Assembly: GCA_036570425.1 (NCBI GenBank) | Contig: DATCYF010000023.1 | Location: 372,001-436,000, forward strand | From: Rhizorhapis sp036570425 | GTDB lineage: Bacteria > Pseudomonadota > Alphaproteobacteria > Sphingomonadales > Sphingomonadaceae | DNA: 64,000 nt | Direction of reading: 5' to 3' | In this document: in pieces, positions 32,728 through 39,989 of the stretch | How the letters are laid out: each line of letters opens with the position of its first letter | How positions within the stretch are numbered: position 1 is the first letter of the stretch | The notes under the pieces: generated by a model | Seen by the model: only the letters and a program-made list of their open reading frames with translations | What the model was told of the DNA's origin: nothing | Databases searched by the model: none | Made by a program: the position numbers and the translations under genes

Positions 32728-33857
32728 CACACCCTCATCGGCATAAGGACGTAAAGCCGCTTGGCATCGTCACTCTGTTGCCACAGTGACGGAGCCGCCG
32801 GATCGCCCAACAACACGCGTGCGCGCGTGCCATCGGCATCCGTGCCCTTCAGGTGCCGCAGCACATCGAGCAGATAGGCCCCGTTGAAGCCGATTCGCAG
32901 CGGCTCGCCATCATAGTCACAGGGCACGTCCTCGCTGGCCGTACCATTTTCCGGGCTGATGACCTGCAACGTCACCGTCTCGGTCGCGAACTCCAGCGCG
33001 ATCGAGCGCGTTTTGTCGCTGCTGATCGTCAGCACCCGTTCGACGGCCTCCGCCAACGGGCCGGGTTCGAACCAGGCCGCCAGCCGATGCCCGGTCGGAA
33101 TGACCCGCGCATAATCCGGAAACTTCCCATCGATCAGCTTGCCGGTCAGCACCGTCTTGCCGACGTCGAACCGGAATTTCGTCGTGCTGACCGCTATACC
33201 GACGGTGCCGCCTTCTTCATCCAGCAGCTGCGCAAGCGCCGCCACGGCCTTCCGCGGCAGGATGATGTCCGGCATGCCCTCGGCGCCATCGGCGACATCG
33301 CAATGGAAGCGCGCCAACCTGTTACCATCAGTTGCGGCCGCGAACTGGGATTCCGATCCGCCGGGGACGTGCAGGAAGATGCCATTCAGATAATAGCGAG
33401 TCTCTTCCGTTGACATGGCAAAGGACACGCTGTCGATCATCGCGATCAGCTCGGTCGCGTCCTGCTCCCACTGGGCATCCCAGTCACCGGCCGGAATGGT
33501 CGGGAAGTCATCCGCCGGCAATGTCGGCAGCTTGAACCGGGCCCGGCCGCACTTGATCGTGATGCCGGTGTTGCCATCGGATTCGATGCACGCGATGCCC
33601 TCCGCCGGCAGCTTCGCCGCAATCGATGCCAACGTACCGGCATCAATGCAGAAGGTGAGGGCCTTGTTCGATCCCGCATCCTCCAGATCAACCGTCTGGT
33701 CGATCATGATGTCCAGGTCGGTGCCAATCAGCGTCATCTGCCCGGGCGTCGATCGCACCAGCACATGGGTAAGGATCGGCACCGTCGCCTTGGTCTCGAC
33801 CACGGCCTTGATGGATTTCAACGCCGCCCGCAGCGTTTTCACTTTGATCTGGATCAC
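32727..33857 (-). CDS. dnaN: phage-encoded DNA polymerase III beta subunit (sliding clamp)
   Basis: A 376-residue clamp homologue. It begins MIQIKVKTLRAALKSIKAVVE, contains VPILTHVLVRS, TDLDIMI, the SVSFAMSTEETRYYLNGIFLHV segment and PDYARVIP, and ends in YVLMPMRV, the standard beta clamp C-terminus. Three clamp domains fit the length. The start is GTG, overlapping the small upstream gene as GTGA. A clamp on a phage is uncommon; it may recruit host DNA polymerase to phage forks or displace the host clamp. It shares an overlapping transcript with ParB-like and primase genes. Confidence 0.93.
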   Translation of the reverse strand: MIQIKVKTLRAALKSIKAVVETKATVPILTHVLVRSTPGQMTLIGTDLDIMIDQTVDLEDAGSNKALTFCIDAGTLASIAAKLPAEGIACIESDGNTGITIKCGRARFKLPTLPADDFPTIPAGDWDAQWEQDATELIAMIDSVSFAMSTEETRYYLNGIFLHVPGGSESQFAAATDGNRLARFHCDVADGAEGMPDIILPRKAVAALAQLLDEEGGTVGIAVSTTKFRFDVGKTVLTGKLIDGKFPDYARVIPTGHRLAAWFEPGPLAEAVERVLTISSDKTRSIALEFATETVTLQVISPENGTASEDVPCDYDGEPLRIGFNGAYLLDVLRHLKGTDADGTRARVLLGDPAAPSLWQQSDDAKRLYVLMPMRV

Positions 33858-34012
33858 GCGCTGCGCTCCCTGCGATAGATGGTGATTTCAAAGAGGATCG
33901 AGCCCCATTCGATCATCAGGCCCCGGCCTGCGAACCACGCGCAATTGTCGTCGTCATCGATGCCGGACGCGACATGATCGACGATCGCGAAACGGGGGAG
34001 AACGCGCCTCAC
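33854..34012 (-). CDS. 52-residue phage protein, hypothetical
   Basis: A short gene fitting exactly between the ParB-like gene and the beta clamp: GTG start at 34012 overlaps the ParB stop (GTGA) and its own TGA overlaps the clamp GTG. Translation MRRVLPRFAIVDHVASGIDDD... has DDDDNCAWFAGRGLMIEWG and a basic end ITIYRRERSA. The coupled overlaps at both ends argue that it is genuine. Function unknown. Confidence 0.6.
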   Translation of the reverse strand: MRRVLPRFAIVDHVASGIDDDDNCAWFAGRGLMIEWGSILFEITIYRRERSA

Positions 34013-35784
34013 GCCAGTTCCTCCTGAGCTTCATCGCTAGTGTTGGGGGTATCGGCGCCGCGATCATGGTCCGCGATCGTCGCCCAGTGGCCGCCGATTG
34101 GTCGCCCTTCGGCTCCGGCCCACTCCAGCGCCTCTTCCAGATCATCGAAGCCATAGACCGGGTCCGCATCCGGTTCTTCGCGCTCGTCGCACCAGACGCC
34201 GCTTTCCCAGCGGAAGAAGGTCATGTCGCCCAGCGCGATCACGGCCGGGGCAGGATGAAGCGCCAGAAGCTCCGCGGATATTTCCGCGAAAGCCGCTTCC
34301 GCCGCTGCCTTGGCCTGCTCTTCGGCCTCAAGCCGCGCCGCCTTCTCCGCCTCTTGCCGGTCAAACTCTACCTCGGCCGCTTCCAGCTGAGCGGCCACTT
34401 CCTCGGGCGTTACGAAGACGTCCACGCCAACGGCGTAGCATTCGCCGACGCCGTCCACGGGATGCGTCCGCCACAGGTCGGGACGCCTCGTTTCCCAGAA
34501 CTGCCGCCCCTCGACTTTCTCCTCACGGATTTTCGCGGCCGCCAGCCAGGCAGCCACCGAACGGACTTGCTTGGCCCGTCGCTCGGCCGCGATCTCCTCC
34601 GCCGTCTTCGGAGGCGGACCGCTGCCTTCAGGCGGGATCACGTCCTTCAGCCGATCCGCGGGAACGAAGAAGCGTCCCTCAATCGTCAACTCGCCCTCAT
34701 GATCGACGCTCGCGATAGCGACGATCTCGATATTCTGCTCAGCGGCGACCGTTCGCAGCTGCTCATAGCCGGGAAGATTGTAGCGATAGCCCTTGTCGAC
34801 CAGCTTGAACCCCTTGGGCACCTTGGGCATTGGGCCCCGCCGGATCGAGGGGGGAAAGAGAACGTCTGACGTTGTCGGGAACGTCTTCTGCGTCGTGGCG
34901 AGCAGCCGCTTCTTCTGAACATCAGCCACTGCTCTCGCGATCGATAGGACGATGGCACTGTCGGTAATTTTGCGATCGCCGTAGCGTTCGGCGGCACCGA
35001 ACAGATCGTCCTCATATTGGCCGCCCTGCTCTTCATAACGCTTGGCGCCGACCAGTTTGAACAGCGGGTCTGACGTAGTCATCTGCTGCGACTGATAGGC
35101 GAAGCGGATATTCCATGCCTTATGCGGCTCATGGGATTTCTTCGCCTCGACCGCGAAGACGCGCAGCTGCAGCCGCTGGTCCTGCGTCCCGGCATAGGCC
35201 ATCGCCGCATCGATCGTCAGCTTGCCCTCCCGCAGCGCATCGAGAATTTCGCTCGCCAGCGAGGCCAGCCGCAGCCTTTGCTTCACATAGCGTTCGGAAA
35301 AACCGAATTGCCGCGCCAGATCGGCGGGGGAAACGCTGCCGCGCTGCATCAGCTGCGCGAACGCAGTGAACTCGTCGGCCGGGTTCATGTCCCGCTTGGC
35401 GAGATTTTCCGACAGCGACAGGTTGATCGCATCGTCCGGGTCGCGCAGCAGCACCGGCACTGCGAAGCTGTCGTCGATGGCGCCGCGCTCCCGCAGCAGC
35501 TGCAACGCCTGCAGGCGGCGTCCACCGCCGACGATATACACCGCTGCCGCGTCGATGTCGGTGTCACCGGCATAGCCGATCAGCGACTGGAGCAGGCCAT
35601 GCGCCGCGATATCGTCGGCCAGGCTCTCGACATCGACTGCCTTGTTCGTCTGGCGGACATTCTCCGGAGCACGCATCAGCCGCCCCAGGGCGATCGACTG
35701 AATGACGCTTGGCGCGATTGCACCGGCGCTGTCGTTCTCATTCTCCGGCAGAACCGGCGACACTGCTTTCTTTCCTCGGGGCAT
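34009..35784 (-). CDS. ParB/Spo0J-like nuclease-fold phage protein
   Basis: A 591-residue protein. The N-terminal ParB domain (about residues 25-150) includes LADDIAAHGLLQSLIG, GGGRRLQALQLLRERG and ENLAKRDMNPADE; a KorB-like helix-turn-helix follows (SPADLARQFGFSERYVKQRLRLASL). A long C-terminal region of about 400 residues holds an Ala/Glu coiled coil (VEFDRQEAEKAARLEAEEQ). No ParA is next to it. Typical ParBs are about 300 residues, so this is a long phage-type version that could act in DNA partition, DNA binding or transcription rather than classical segregation. It heads the replication string. Confidence 0.85.
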   Translation of the reverse strand: MPRGKKAVSPVLPENENDSAGAIAPSVIQSIALGRLMRAPENVRQTNKAVDVESLADDIAAHGLLQSLIGYAGDTDIDAAAVYIVGGGRRLQALQLLRERGAIDDSFAVPVLLRDPDDAINLSLSENLAKRDMNPADEFTAFAQLMQRGSVSPADLARQFGFSERYVKQRLRLASLASEILDALREGKLTIDAAMAYAGTQDQRLQLRVFAVEAKKSHEPHKAWNIRFAYQSQQMTTSDPLFKLVGAKRYEEQGGQYEDDLFGAAERYGDRKITDSAIVLSIARAVADVQKKRLLATTQKTFPTTSDVLFPPSIRRGPMPKVPKGFKLVDKGYRYNLPGYEQLRTVAAEQNIEIVAIASVDHEGELTIEGRFFVPADRLKDVIPPEGSGPPPKTAEEIAAERRAKQVRSVAAWLAAAKIREEKVEGRQFWETRRPDLWRTHPVDGVGECYAVGVDVFVTPEEVAAQLEAAEVEFDRQEAEKAARLEAEEQAKAAAEAAFAEISAELLALHPAPAVIALGDMTFFRWESGVWCDEREEPDADPVYGFDDLEEALEWAGAEGRPIGGHWATIADHDRGADTPNTSDEAQEELA

Positions 35785-35818
35785 AATGGCTCTTTCTCTC
35801 TGGCGTGCCGGTTCCGGC

Positions 35819-36160
35819 TTATGGTTGTTGTGGTGAATGGGCGGGGCGGCGCACGCTGCCGACGGAGAGGCTATGGGAGAAACTCCCCGTCGGCGCCGCG
35901 ACCCTCGCGGGATTCTGGATAACGGCCATGCACGGCACGATGCCCGCGACATCGCTCCGGCAGACTGGGCAGGGGCACATGATCTCGACAATCGGTGCAT
36001 CGGCCGGCGCAAACAATTGCGCATGTTCGCGAACGGACAGCGCCACGTTGATCGCCCGGGCCGCGCTGGCAGCCTCCGCTTCGGGCAGCACCCGATACTC
36101 GCCGGACAGGACCAGCAGCACTTCGCGAGACGCCGGTTTGTAGATGGCCTGCACGGTCAC
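35819..36160 (-). CDS. 113-residue phage protein, hypothetical
   Basis: A protein starting with GTG (V/M-TVQAIYKPASREVLLVLSGEY), with an acidic helix VLPEAEAASAARAINVALSV, then a CPCPVC motif that may bind a metal. The start overlaps the upstream gene stop as GTGA (36157-36160). The C-terminal tail is basic and Pro/Ser rich. It precedes the ParB-like gene with a 34-nt gap. No family is recognised. Confidence 0.55.
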   Translation of the reverse strand: MTVQAIYKPASREVLLVLSGEYRVLPEAEAASAARAINVALSVREHAQLFAPADAPIVEIMCPCPVCRSDVAGIVPCMAVIQNPARVAAPTGSFSHSLSVGSVRRPAHSPQQP

Positions 36161-36708
36161 AACCCGCCCTTCCGTGTCTGCTGGCCAGTCGCGACGATCG
36201 TCACCACGCGCCGACGGCGGGGACCGAAGCCGGCCACGGCAATTTTCCCCTGCCGCACAAGCCGGTTGAATTCGTAGCGCGCCACTTCCGCGTTCTTCAG
36301 GCCCAGCGCCACCGCCAGTTCGGCGTTGGTGGGGCAGGGGCGGCAGGTCACCGCCGCTTTGTTCAGCAATTTCATCATCCGCCGTGCCACGCCGCGCGGG
36401 TCGCACGTATGGGGTACGATCGGGACCATCGGCGATTCGGCCAGGCGGCGAACGGCCACATATTCCAGCGCGCGCGTGTCCCGGTTTCGCCGCAACTGCA
36501 GGCGGACATGCCCGGCCTCGGCCAGCGCGCGCACCATATAGACGCTTGCCATGCCGTGCGGCAGCGAAGGGCCGCTGGCATAGACAATTTCGTCGCCCGG
36601 CTCGGCCGACACGATCCATGCCTCTATGGCGCCCGCTGCGACGGCCCAGCTGGGGGGCAGGTCGCATGGCTTGACGGCATCGTTGCGCGAAAGGACGGCC
36701 ATCAGCAT
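36157..36708 (-). CDS. 183-residue phage protein with C-terminal winged-helix-like region, hypothetical
   Basis: The N-terminal part (LSRNDAVKPCDLPPSWAVAAGAIEAWIVSAEPGDEIVYASG) is followed by a middle region with MVRALAEAGHVRLQLRR and a C-terminal segment NAELAVALGLKNAEVARYEFNRLVRQGKIAV resembling a winged helix-turn-helix. DNA binding is thus likely. The start at 36708 overlaps the previous gene by 7 nt (an internal TGATG start at 36702 is also possible) and the end overlaps the next as GTGA. Function uncertain; possible early regulator. Confidence 0.55.
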   Translation of the reverse strand: MLMAVLSRNDAVKPCDLPPSWAVAAGAIEAWIVSAEPGDEIVYASGPSLPHGMASVYMVRALAEAGHVRLQLRRNRDTRALEYVAVRRLAESPMVPIVPHTCDPRGVARRMMKLLNKAAVTCRPCPTNAELAVALGLKNAEVARYEFNRLVRQGKIAVAGFGPRRRRVVTIVATGQQTRKGGL

Positions 36709-36950
36709 ACCGCCACCCGGCCATCCAGCCGGATTTCCGCGAAGCGCATTGCGGGCCCGATGCCGCGCACGTCATTCAGGTAACAGCACACCCAGCCGCC
36801 CTTGCAGCTATAGGCGACGACACGATCGACAGGGACGCCGTTGCACAACACGGTGCGCACGGATCCGGGCGCGATGACCGGCACGCCATAGCCGGACCGA
36901 ACCGCGCCCTCGATCGGCAATGCCGTGGCTTCGTCCCCCGTCCGGTTCAT
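36702..36950 (-). CDS. 82-residue phage protein, hypothetical
   Basis: A small protein with predicted beta structure (SGYGVPVIAPGSVRTVLCNGVPV, VVAYSCKGGWVCCYL, EIRLDGRVAVC) and four or more Cys residues. The start overlaps the upstream gene as ATGA (36947-36950). It belongs to the coupled early string. No family is recognised, and a metal-binding role is only suggested by the Cys content. Confidence 0.5.
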   Translation of the reverse strand: MNRTGDEATALPIEGAVRSGYGVPVIAPGSVRTVLCNGVPVDRVVAYSCKGGWVCCYLNDVRGIGPAMRFAEIRLDGRVAVC

Positions 36951-37453
36951 CCCTGGCTATCTCCCGCCGCAAGCTGCTCCAGCGTCACGCGCAACGCGGC
37001 CGCCGCTTCCAGCATCTGGTCCAGTTCGGTCAGGACTGCCCGGGCCTCAGCGGGTGTCACCGTGACCCCGCCCGGACTACCGGGGTTGAGGGCCTCCGTC
37101 AGCGCCGCTGCCGTGTCGCCAAGCTCGCGGGTGATGATCATCACGGAATCGCGCAGGCCGTTCTCGTCGGTGCCGCCTTGGGGCAGGCGCACCAGCGCGT
37201 GGCCCGTCCGCCGCGCAAGCCAGCGGGTGACATGCGGCCAACCCGCCGTGCCTTCGGTGCGCTCTTCCAGCAGGGCGACGAAATCCAGCGGCGCGAACTC
37301 CGCCACATTGGGCAGCCCGAAATCGGATATCCGTTGCTGCCGATGGCCCGTTTCCTCGGCGGCTGCTTCCTGCCCGCCAAAGGCACGCACCAGCGCCTTG
37401 GTCGCCGCCTTGCCTGATTGCAGGTCAGGGGAGAGGGAGGCAGTCCGGCTCAC
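36947..37453 (-). CDS. phage regulatory protein, CII-like candidate
   Basis: A 168-residue protein beginning MSRTASLSPDLQSGKAATKALVRAFGGQEAAAEETG, with RQQRISDFGLPN near the start, which resembles a helix-turn-helix of Cro/CII type regulators. The rest is helical (FVALLEERTEG, PAEARAVLTELDQMLEAAAALRVTLEQL). It directly follows the Cro-like gene (ATGA overlap) and precedes early genes, the position of cII in lambdoid phages. The name is by position and HTH-like sequence only. Confidence 0.55.
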   Translation of the reverse strand: MSRTASLSPDLQSGKAATKALVRAFGGQEAAAEETGHRQQRISDFGLPNVAEFAPLDFVALLEERTEGTAGWPHVTRWLARRTGHALVRLPQGGTDENGLRDSVMIITRELGDTAAALTEALNPGSPGGVTVTPAEARAVLTELDQMLEAAAALRVTLEQLAAGDSQG

Positions 37454-37731
37454 GCCGCTTTTTCCTGCGGGGCAGCGGTAAGCTGCTCAACTTTACCGGG
37501 CGCCGTTTCGGCAGGCGGGGTCGTATCGGGAACGTCATGATGCTTATCCCGATCTTGAGCAGCGCTGGCTGCACGAAATATTATGGCCTCAAGGGCGAGG
37601 CTGGTGCGCGCGTCCAATCGCAGAACACCAGTTTCGTATCGCGAGACCACGCTCTGGGCGACACCGAGCATGCCGCCGAGCTCGCTTTGCGAAATCCCGA
37701 GCTTCTTTCTGACTGTGCGAATATCCATCAT
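37450..37731 (-). CDS. Cro-like XRE-family repressor
   Basis: A 93-residue regulator. The helix-turn-helix is MMDIRTVRKKLGISQSELGGMLGVAQSVVSRYETG, typical of the XRE family; a short Asp/Pro-rich tail follows. It is transcribed away from the CI-like gene across a shared control region. Start ATG at 37731 (or 37728). No clear ribosome site is upstream, and the putative promoter would start transcription very near the ATG, so the mRNA may be leaderless. Expected role is to turn off the repressor and lead to lytic growth. Confidence 0.8.
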   Translation of the reverse strand: MMDIRTVRKKLGISQSELGGMLGVAQSVVSRYETGVLRLDARTSLALEAIIFRAASAAQDRDKHHDVPDTTPPAETAPGKVEQLTAAPQEKAA

Positions 37732-37738
37732 GGTTACG

Positions 37739-37801
37739 ACGTATGCGTATACGGATATCCGTGTCAACCGTGTTATTCATCAGCGGATAGGAGAATCCCA
37801 T
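37739..37801. promoter_or_regulatory. CI/Cro divergent control region with palindromic operator
   Basis: A 12-bp perfect palindrome ACGGATATCCGT (37751-37762) lies between a TTGACA (minus strand, 37762-37767) and the Cro-like start, overlapping that -35 by one base. A related half-site CGGATAG lies at 37784-37790 by the CI ribosome site (ggatagGAGA). Half-site CGGATAT recurs at 38541 and 38561, so the same repressor probably binds both places. Confidence 0.65.
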
Positions 37802-38236
37802 ATGCGCGACTTATCTGCGGCCATGAATGAGATCATCGCTGCGAACGTAAAATTGCTGCGTCAGCGCCACGCTCCCAATCAAACGGTGTTCGGCGAGCAG
37901 ATCGGCGTCAGCCAGGCAACCGTGGCCCGTTGGGAGAGGGGTGGCGACATGAAGCCGGAATCGCTCGCCAGACTCGCCGAACTTGCAGGTTGCTCCGCTT
38001 CCGAATTCATCACCCAGTTGTTACCCGAACAAGCTTCGCGGGTTGGGCGCGCCACCTTCGAGGGCGCGTCGACATTGTGGCTTCCCGTGCAATTGCCTAG
38101 TGAAGACGTTCTGCACGAGATGTTCCTTGCACTGCTGGAGCCCCTGAAAACCGAGAAAAGCCAGGACGTAATCGCGCGAAGGCTTGCTCAGCTGCTGCCA
38201 GGTGCGCTTTCACAGAGCGTATCTCGGCAGCCATGA
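37802..38236 (+). CDS. CI-like repressor, XRE family
   Basis: A 144-residue repressor with an XRE helix-turn-helix at about residues 15-65 (NVKLLRQRHAPNQTVFGEQIGVSQATVARWERG). The remaining 80 residues are helical and lack a LexA-like serine peptidase domain, so induction would not follow the classical RecA-stimulated self-cleavage. The start at 37802 has GGAGA 6-7 nt upstream. It is divergent from the Cro-like gene. The residues beyond the HTH may bind an anti-repressor or mediate dimers. Confidence 0.82.
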   Translation: MRDLSAAMNEIIAANVKLLRQRHAPNQTVFGEQIGVSQATVARWERGGDMKPESLARLAELAGCSASEFITQLLPEQASRVGRATFEGASTLWLPVQLPSEDVLHEMFLALLEPLKTEKSQDVIARRLAQLLPGALSQSVSRQP

Positions 38237-38408
38237 TATCGCGCCCTTCCAAAGAGGCCGGAAAGAGGCCCAGCAGGCGCGTCAGTTCTCTCGCCAGATA
38301 GTTCACGGTTCCAGCCGTTACAGCACAGCGAACGCCGCAATCGGTGCATCCTATGTCGCACCCCGGCGCTGCCTGCACCTCGTTTGCATTAATGCCCACC
38401 CGAATCAC
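38097..38408 (-). CDS. 103-residue protein, doubtful, antisense to repressor 3' end
   Basis: The frame begins MIRVGINANEVQAAPG and contains CDIGCTDCGVRC, a Cys cluster with CxxxCxxCxxxC spacing, then TVNYLARELTRLLGLFP and a helical part. This first two-thirds reads like a protein, but the last 140 nt lie antisense to the CI-like gene. It may be a real phage zinc-binding small protein with the end in the repressor gene, or a shadow. No close family is recognised and the ribosome site is weak. Confidence 0.35.
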   Translation of the reverse strand: MIRVGINANEVQAAPGCDIGCTDCGVRCAVTAGTVNYLARELTRLLGLFPASLEGRDIMAAEIRSVKAHLAAAEQAFARLRPGFSRFSGAPAVQGTSRAERLH

Positions 38409-38539
38409 TCCTTGTTTGTTCCCATTCTGTTCTGCTGCCGATGTGTCGCAACGCGAGCTTGTAGGACAGCAAAATTTTCCATGCGGCCGTGCCGCACCCC
38501 AACTTCAGGCTCTATGCCTCATTAGTTGAAAATACGTAA

Positions 38540-38583
38540 GCGGATATTTGCGGCTTGTGAATATCCGTATCCGCATATATGCA
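38540..38583 (+). promoter_or_regulatory. second repressor-controlled promoter with repeated half-sites
   Basis: CGGATAT (38541-38547), ATATCCG (38561-38567) and a tandem TATCCG TATCCG (38562-38573) lie across a candidate -35 TTGTGA (38555-38560) and -10 TATGCA (38578-38583; 17-nt spacer). The same half-sites occur in the CI/Cro region, so the phage repressor probably controls the genes reading right from 38647. Confidence 0.55.
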
Positions 38584-38646
38584 TGAGCACATCACCAGAT
38601 CAGTTGCGCATGGGGCGCAGCTCGCAAGACGGTGATGGAGGCAACT

Positions 38647-39054
38647 ATGCTCAAGACTTCATCCGAATTCCCTCATCCGGGCAGTTACGCCCTTCTTGAC
38701 GGCGTCAAGGTACGGATCATCCGCGCCGAACGGGGCGGCGACGTATTCGTCACCGGCGAGGGTGTAGCCCGCGTCATCGCCAGTGCGCACCTCGTCGCGT
38801 TTCACCAGGACAGCCCGATCGTCGATCAGTGGATTGACCAGCGTGTCGCCGCCGTCGGGGCAGGGGCTGCGACCCCGACCGCCGATGCATGGGCCGATTT
38901 TTGCGCTTGGCATGAACGCGTCTTTCTTCAGGTCCCCAGAATGACCCGCATGGCCTTCAGCCGTAATTTGCTCACCCGGGGCTTCATGCAGGTTGTCCGC
39001 TCCGGCCGCTGCTGGGCATTCCAGCTCGGCGCAAGGGAACGGAACGCGGCATGA
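38647..39054 (+). CDS. 135-residue phage protein, hypothetical
   Basis: The start at 38647 has GGAGG 5 nt upstream and gives MLKTSSEFPHPGSYALLDGVKVRIIRAERG, predicted beta. A helical C-terminal half contains DAWADFCAWHERVF and SRNLLTRGFMQVVRSGRCWAFQLG, resembling a winged-helix DNA-binding tail. It lies directly after the second operator region and is the first of three coupled small genes reading toward the integrase. A lysogeny-associated or early rightward protein is possible; the family is not recognised. Confidence 0.6.
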   Translation: MLKTSSEFPHPGSYALLDGVKVRIIRAERGGDVFVTGEGVARVIASAHLVAFHQDSPIVDQWIDQRVAAVGAGAATPTADAWADFCAWHERVFLQVPRMTRMAFSRNLLTRGFMQVVRSGRCWAFQLGARERNAA

Positions 39055-39245
39055 CGGGCGGTGCGTTCGATCCCATCGCCCTGATGGCGGACGCCATGCG
39101 TCTGGCGGGCGTGTCCGAGCGCGGGCTCGACAACGCCCAGCTGGATCGCCTGCGCTCGCCCGTCCGCCTCGCATGGTTCGGCGCGGCGGCTGTTGGCCTG
39201 TTCTGCCTGCTCTGGTCCGTGCTGGCGATGGGGCAGGGCCTGTAG
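39051..39245 (+). CDS. 64-residue single-pass membrane protein, hypothetical
   Basis: The start overlaps the previous stop as ATGA (39051-39054). The N-terminal two-thirds is soluble and helical (GAFDPIALMADAMRLAGVSERG); the C-terminal end is one transmembrane helix (LAWFGAAAVGLFCLLWSVLAMG). So it is a tail-anchored type protein. It is the middle gene of a coupled trio. Function unknown; a superinfection or lysis-related role cannot be excluded. Confidence 0.6.
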   Translation: MTGGAFDPIALMADAMRLAGVSERGLDNAQLDRLRSPVRLAWFGAAAVGLFCLLWSVLAMGQGL

Positions 39246-39247
39246 CC

Positions 39248-39634
39248 ATGACGCACGATGTCCCCGCCCTTGTCCGCATCGCCCAGGCTGAACGACTCCG
39301 CCGCAAGCAGGCATGGCGCGACATGATCGGCCAGCGCAAGGTCAGCCAGGCCCGCGTCGATGCGGACAACGCCCTTTGGCAGGACATCGAAGTGCTCATG
39401 CGCATTCATGCCGGCGATCCGAAGGTCAGCATCTATTATTATCCGTCCGACCTCCCGGCCCTCGCCAGGACCGCGCGGACGACGCTCAAAACCGCTTGCG
39501 CCGCAATCGGCGCGGAGGACCCGGAGGGCTGCCGCAAGATCCGCGATCTCTGGCGCCTCACCCGCTTTCTGGAAACCGCCGCAGGCTATTCGTCGGCAAT
39601 CCCCAATGAGGTTGCGGTGGGAAAGGCAGCATGA
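39248..39634 (+). CDS. 128-residue phage protein, hypothetical
   Basis: A helical, basic protein beginning MTHDVPALVRIAQAERLRRKQAWRDM. It contains VDADNALWQDIEVLMRIHAG, SIYYYPSDLPALARTARTTLKTACAAIG and a C-terminal RDLWRLTRFLETAAG. It begins 2 nt after the membrane protein gene. No family is recognised. Last gene of the trio expected to be under the second operator. Confidence 0.6.
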   Translation: MTHDVPALVRIAQAERLRRKQAWRDMIGQRKVSQARVDADNALWQDIEVLMRIHAGDPKVSIYYYPSDLPALARTARTTLKTACAAIGAEDPEGCRKIRDLWRLTRFLETAAGYSSAIPNEVAVGKAA

Positions 39635-39812
39635 TGCCGGTTCTTGGCGGTGCGAACGGATACCTTAGACGCCTGGGGTTCGGTGTAGCTAATGGGGAGC
39701 TCCCTTACGAAAGGAGCTTTTACCCAAATGCTACCGTCCCGCCGATACCTCAATCGCATCAAATTAGTCCAGCACCACGCCAACTGCATTATTCCAGCCG
39801 GCGAGGGCGCCC

Positions 39813-39989
39813 ATGAACGCCCCGGCAAAAATCCGGCCCGGAATCGATGCCGACATGATAGCCTTTGTCGAGGCCCTTGCGCGCGCGCAGGTTGCGAGAG
39901 ACATTGCGGCCCTACGCGCCGCCCAGCGGCCTAGCCAGCAGGGAGAATCCAGTGCGCACGGTCATTTACGCACGTTTCAGCAGCGATAA
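39813..39989 (+). CDS. 58-residue protein overlapping integrase start, excisionase candidate
   Basis: A small protein (MNAPAKIRPGIDADMIAFVEALARAQ...) with a helical, basic sequence, followed by ARDIAALRAAQRP. Its last 38 nt overlap the integrase GTG start in another frame, a common arrangement for small regulators or directionality factors of serine integrases. Gly/Pro context upstream has no strong ribosome site. A role as recombination directionality factor is only a guess by position. Confidence 0.5.
   Translation: MNAPAKIRPGIDADMIAFVEALARAQVARDIAALRAAQRPSQQGESSAHGHLRTFQQR

Noticed and set aside
39728..39934. 68-codon + frame starting MLPSRRYLNRIKLVQ
   Set aside because: Has a distant GGAG but overlaps the better 58-residue frame and turns Arg/Cys-rich at its end; evidence insufficient.
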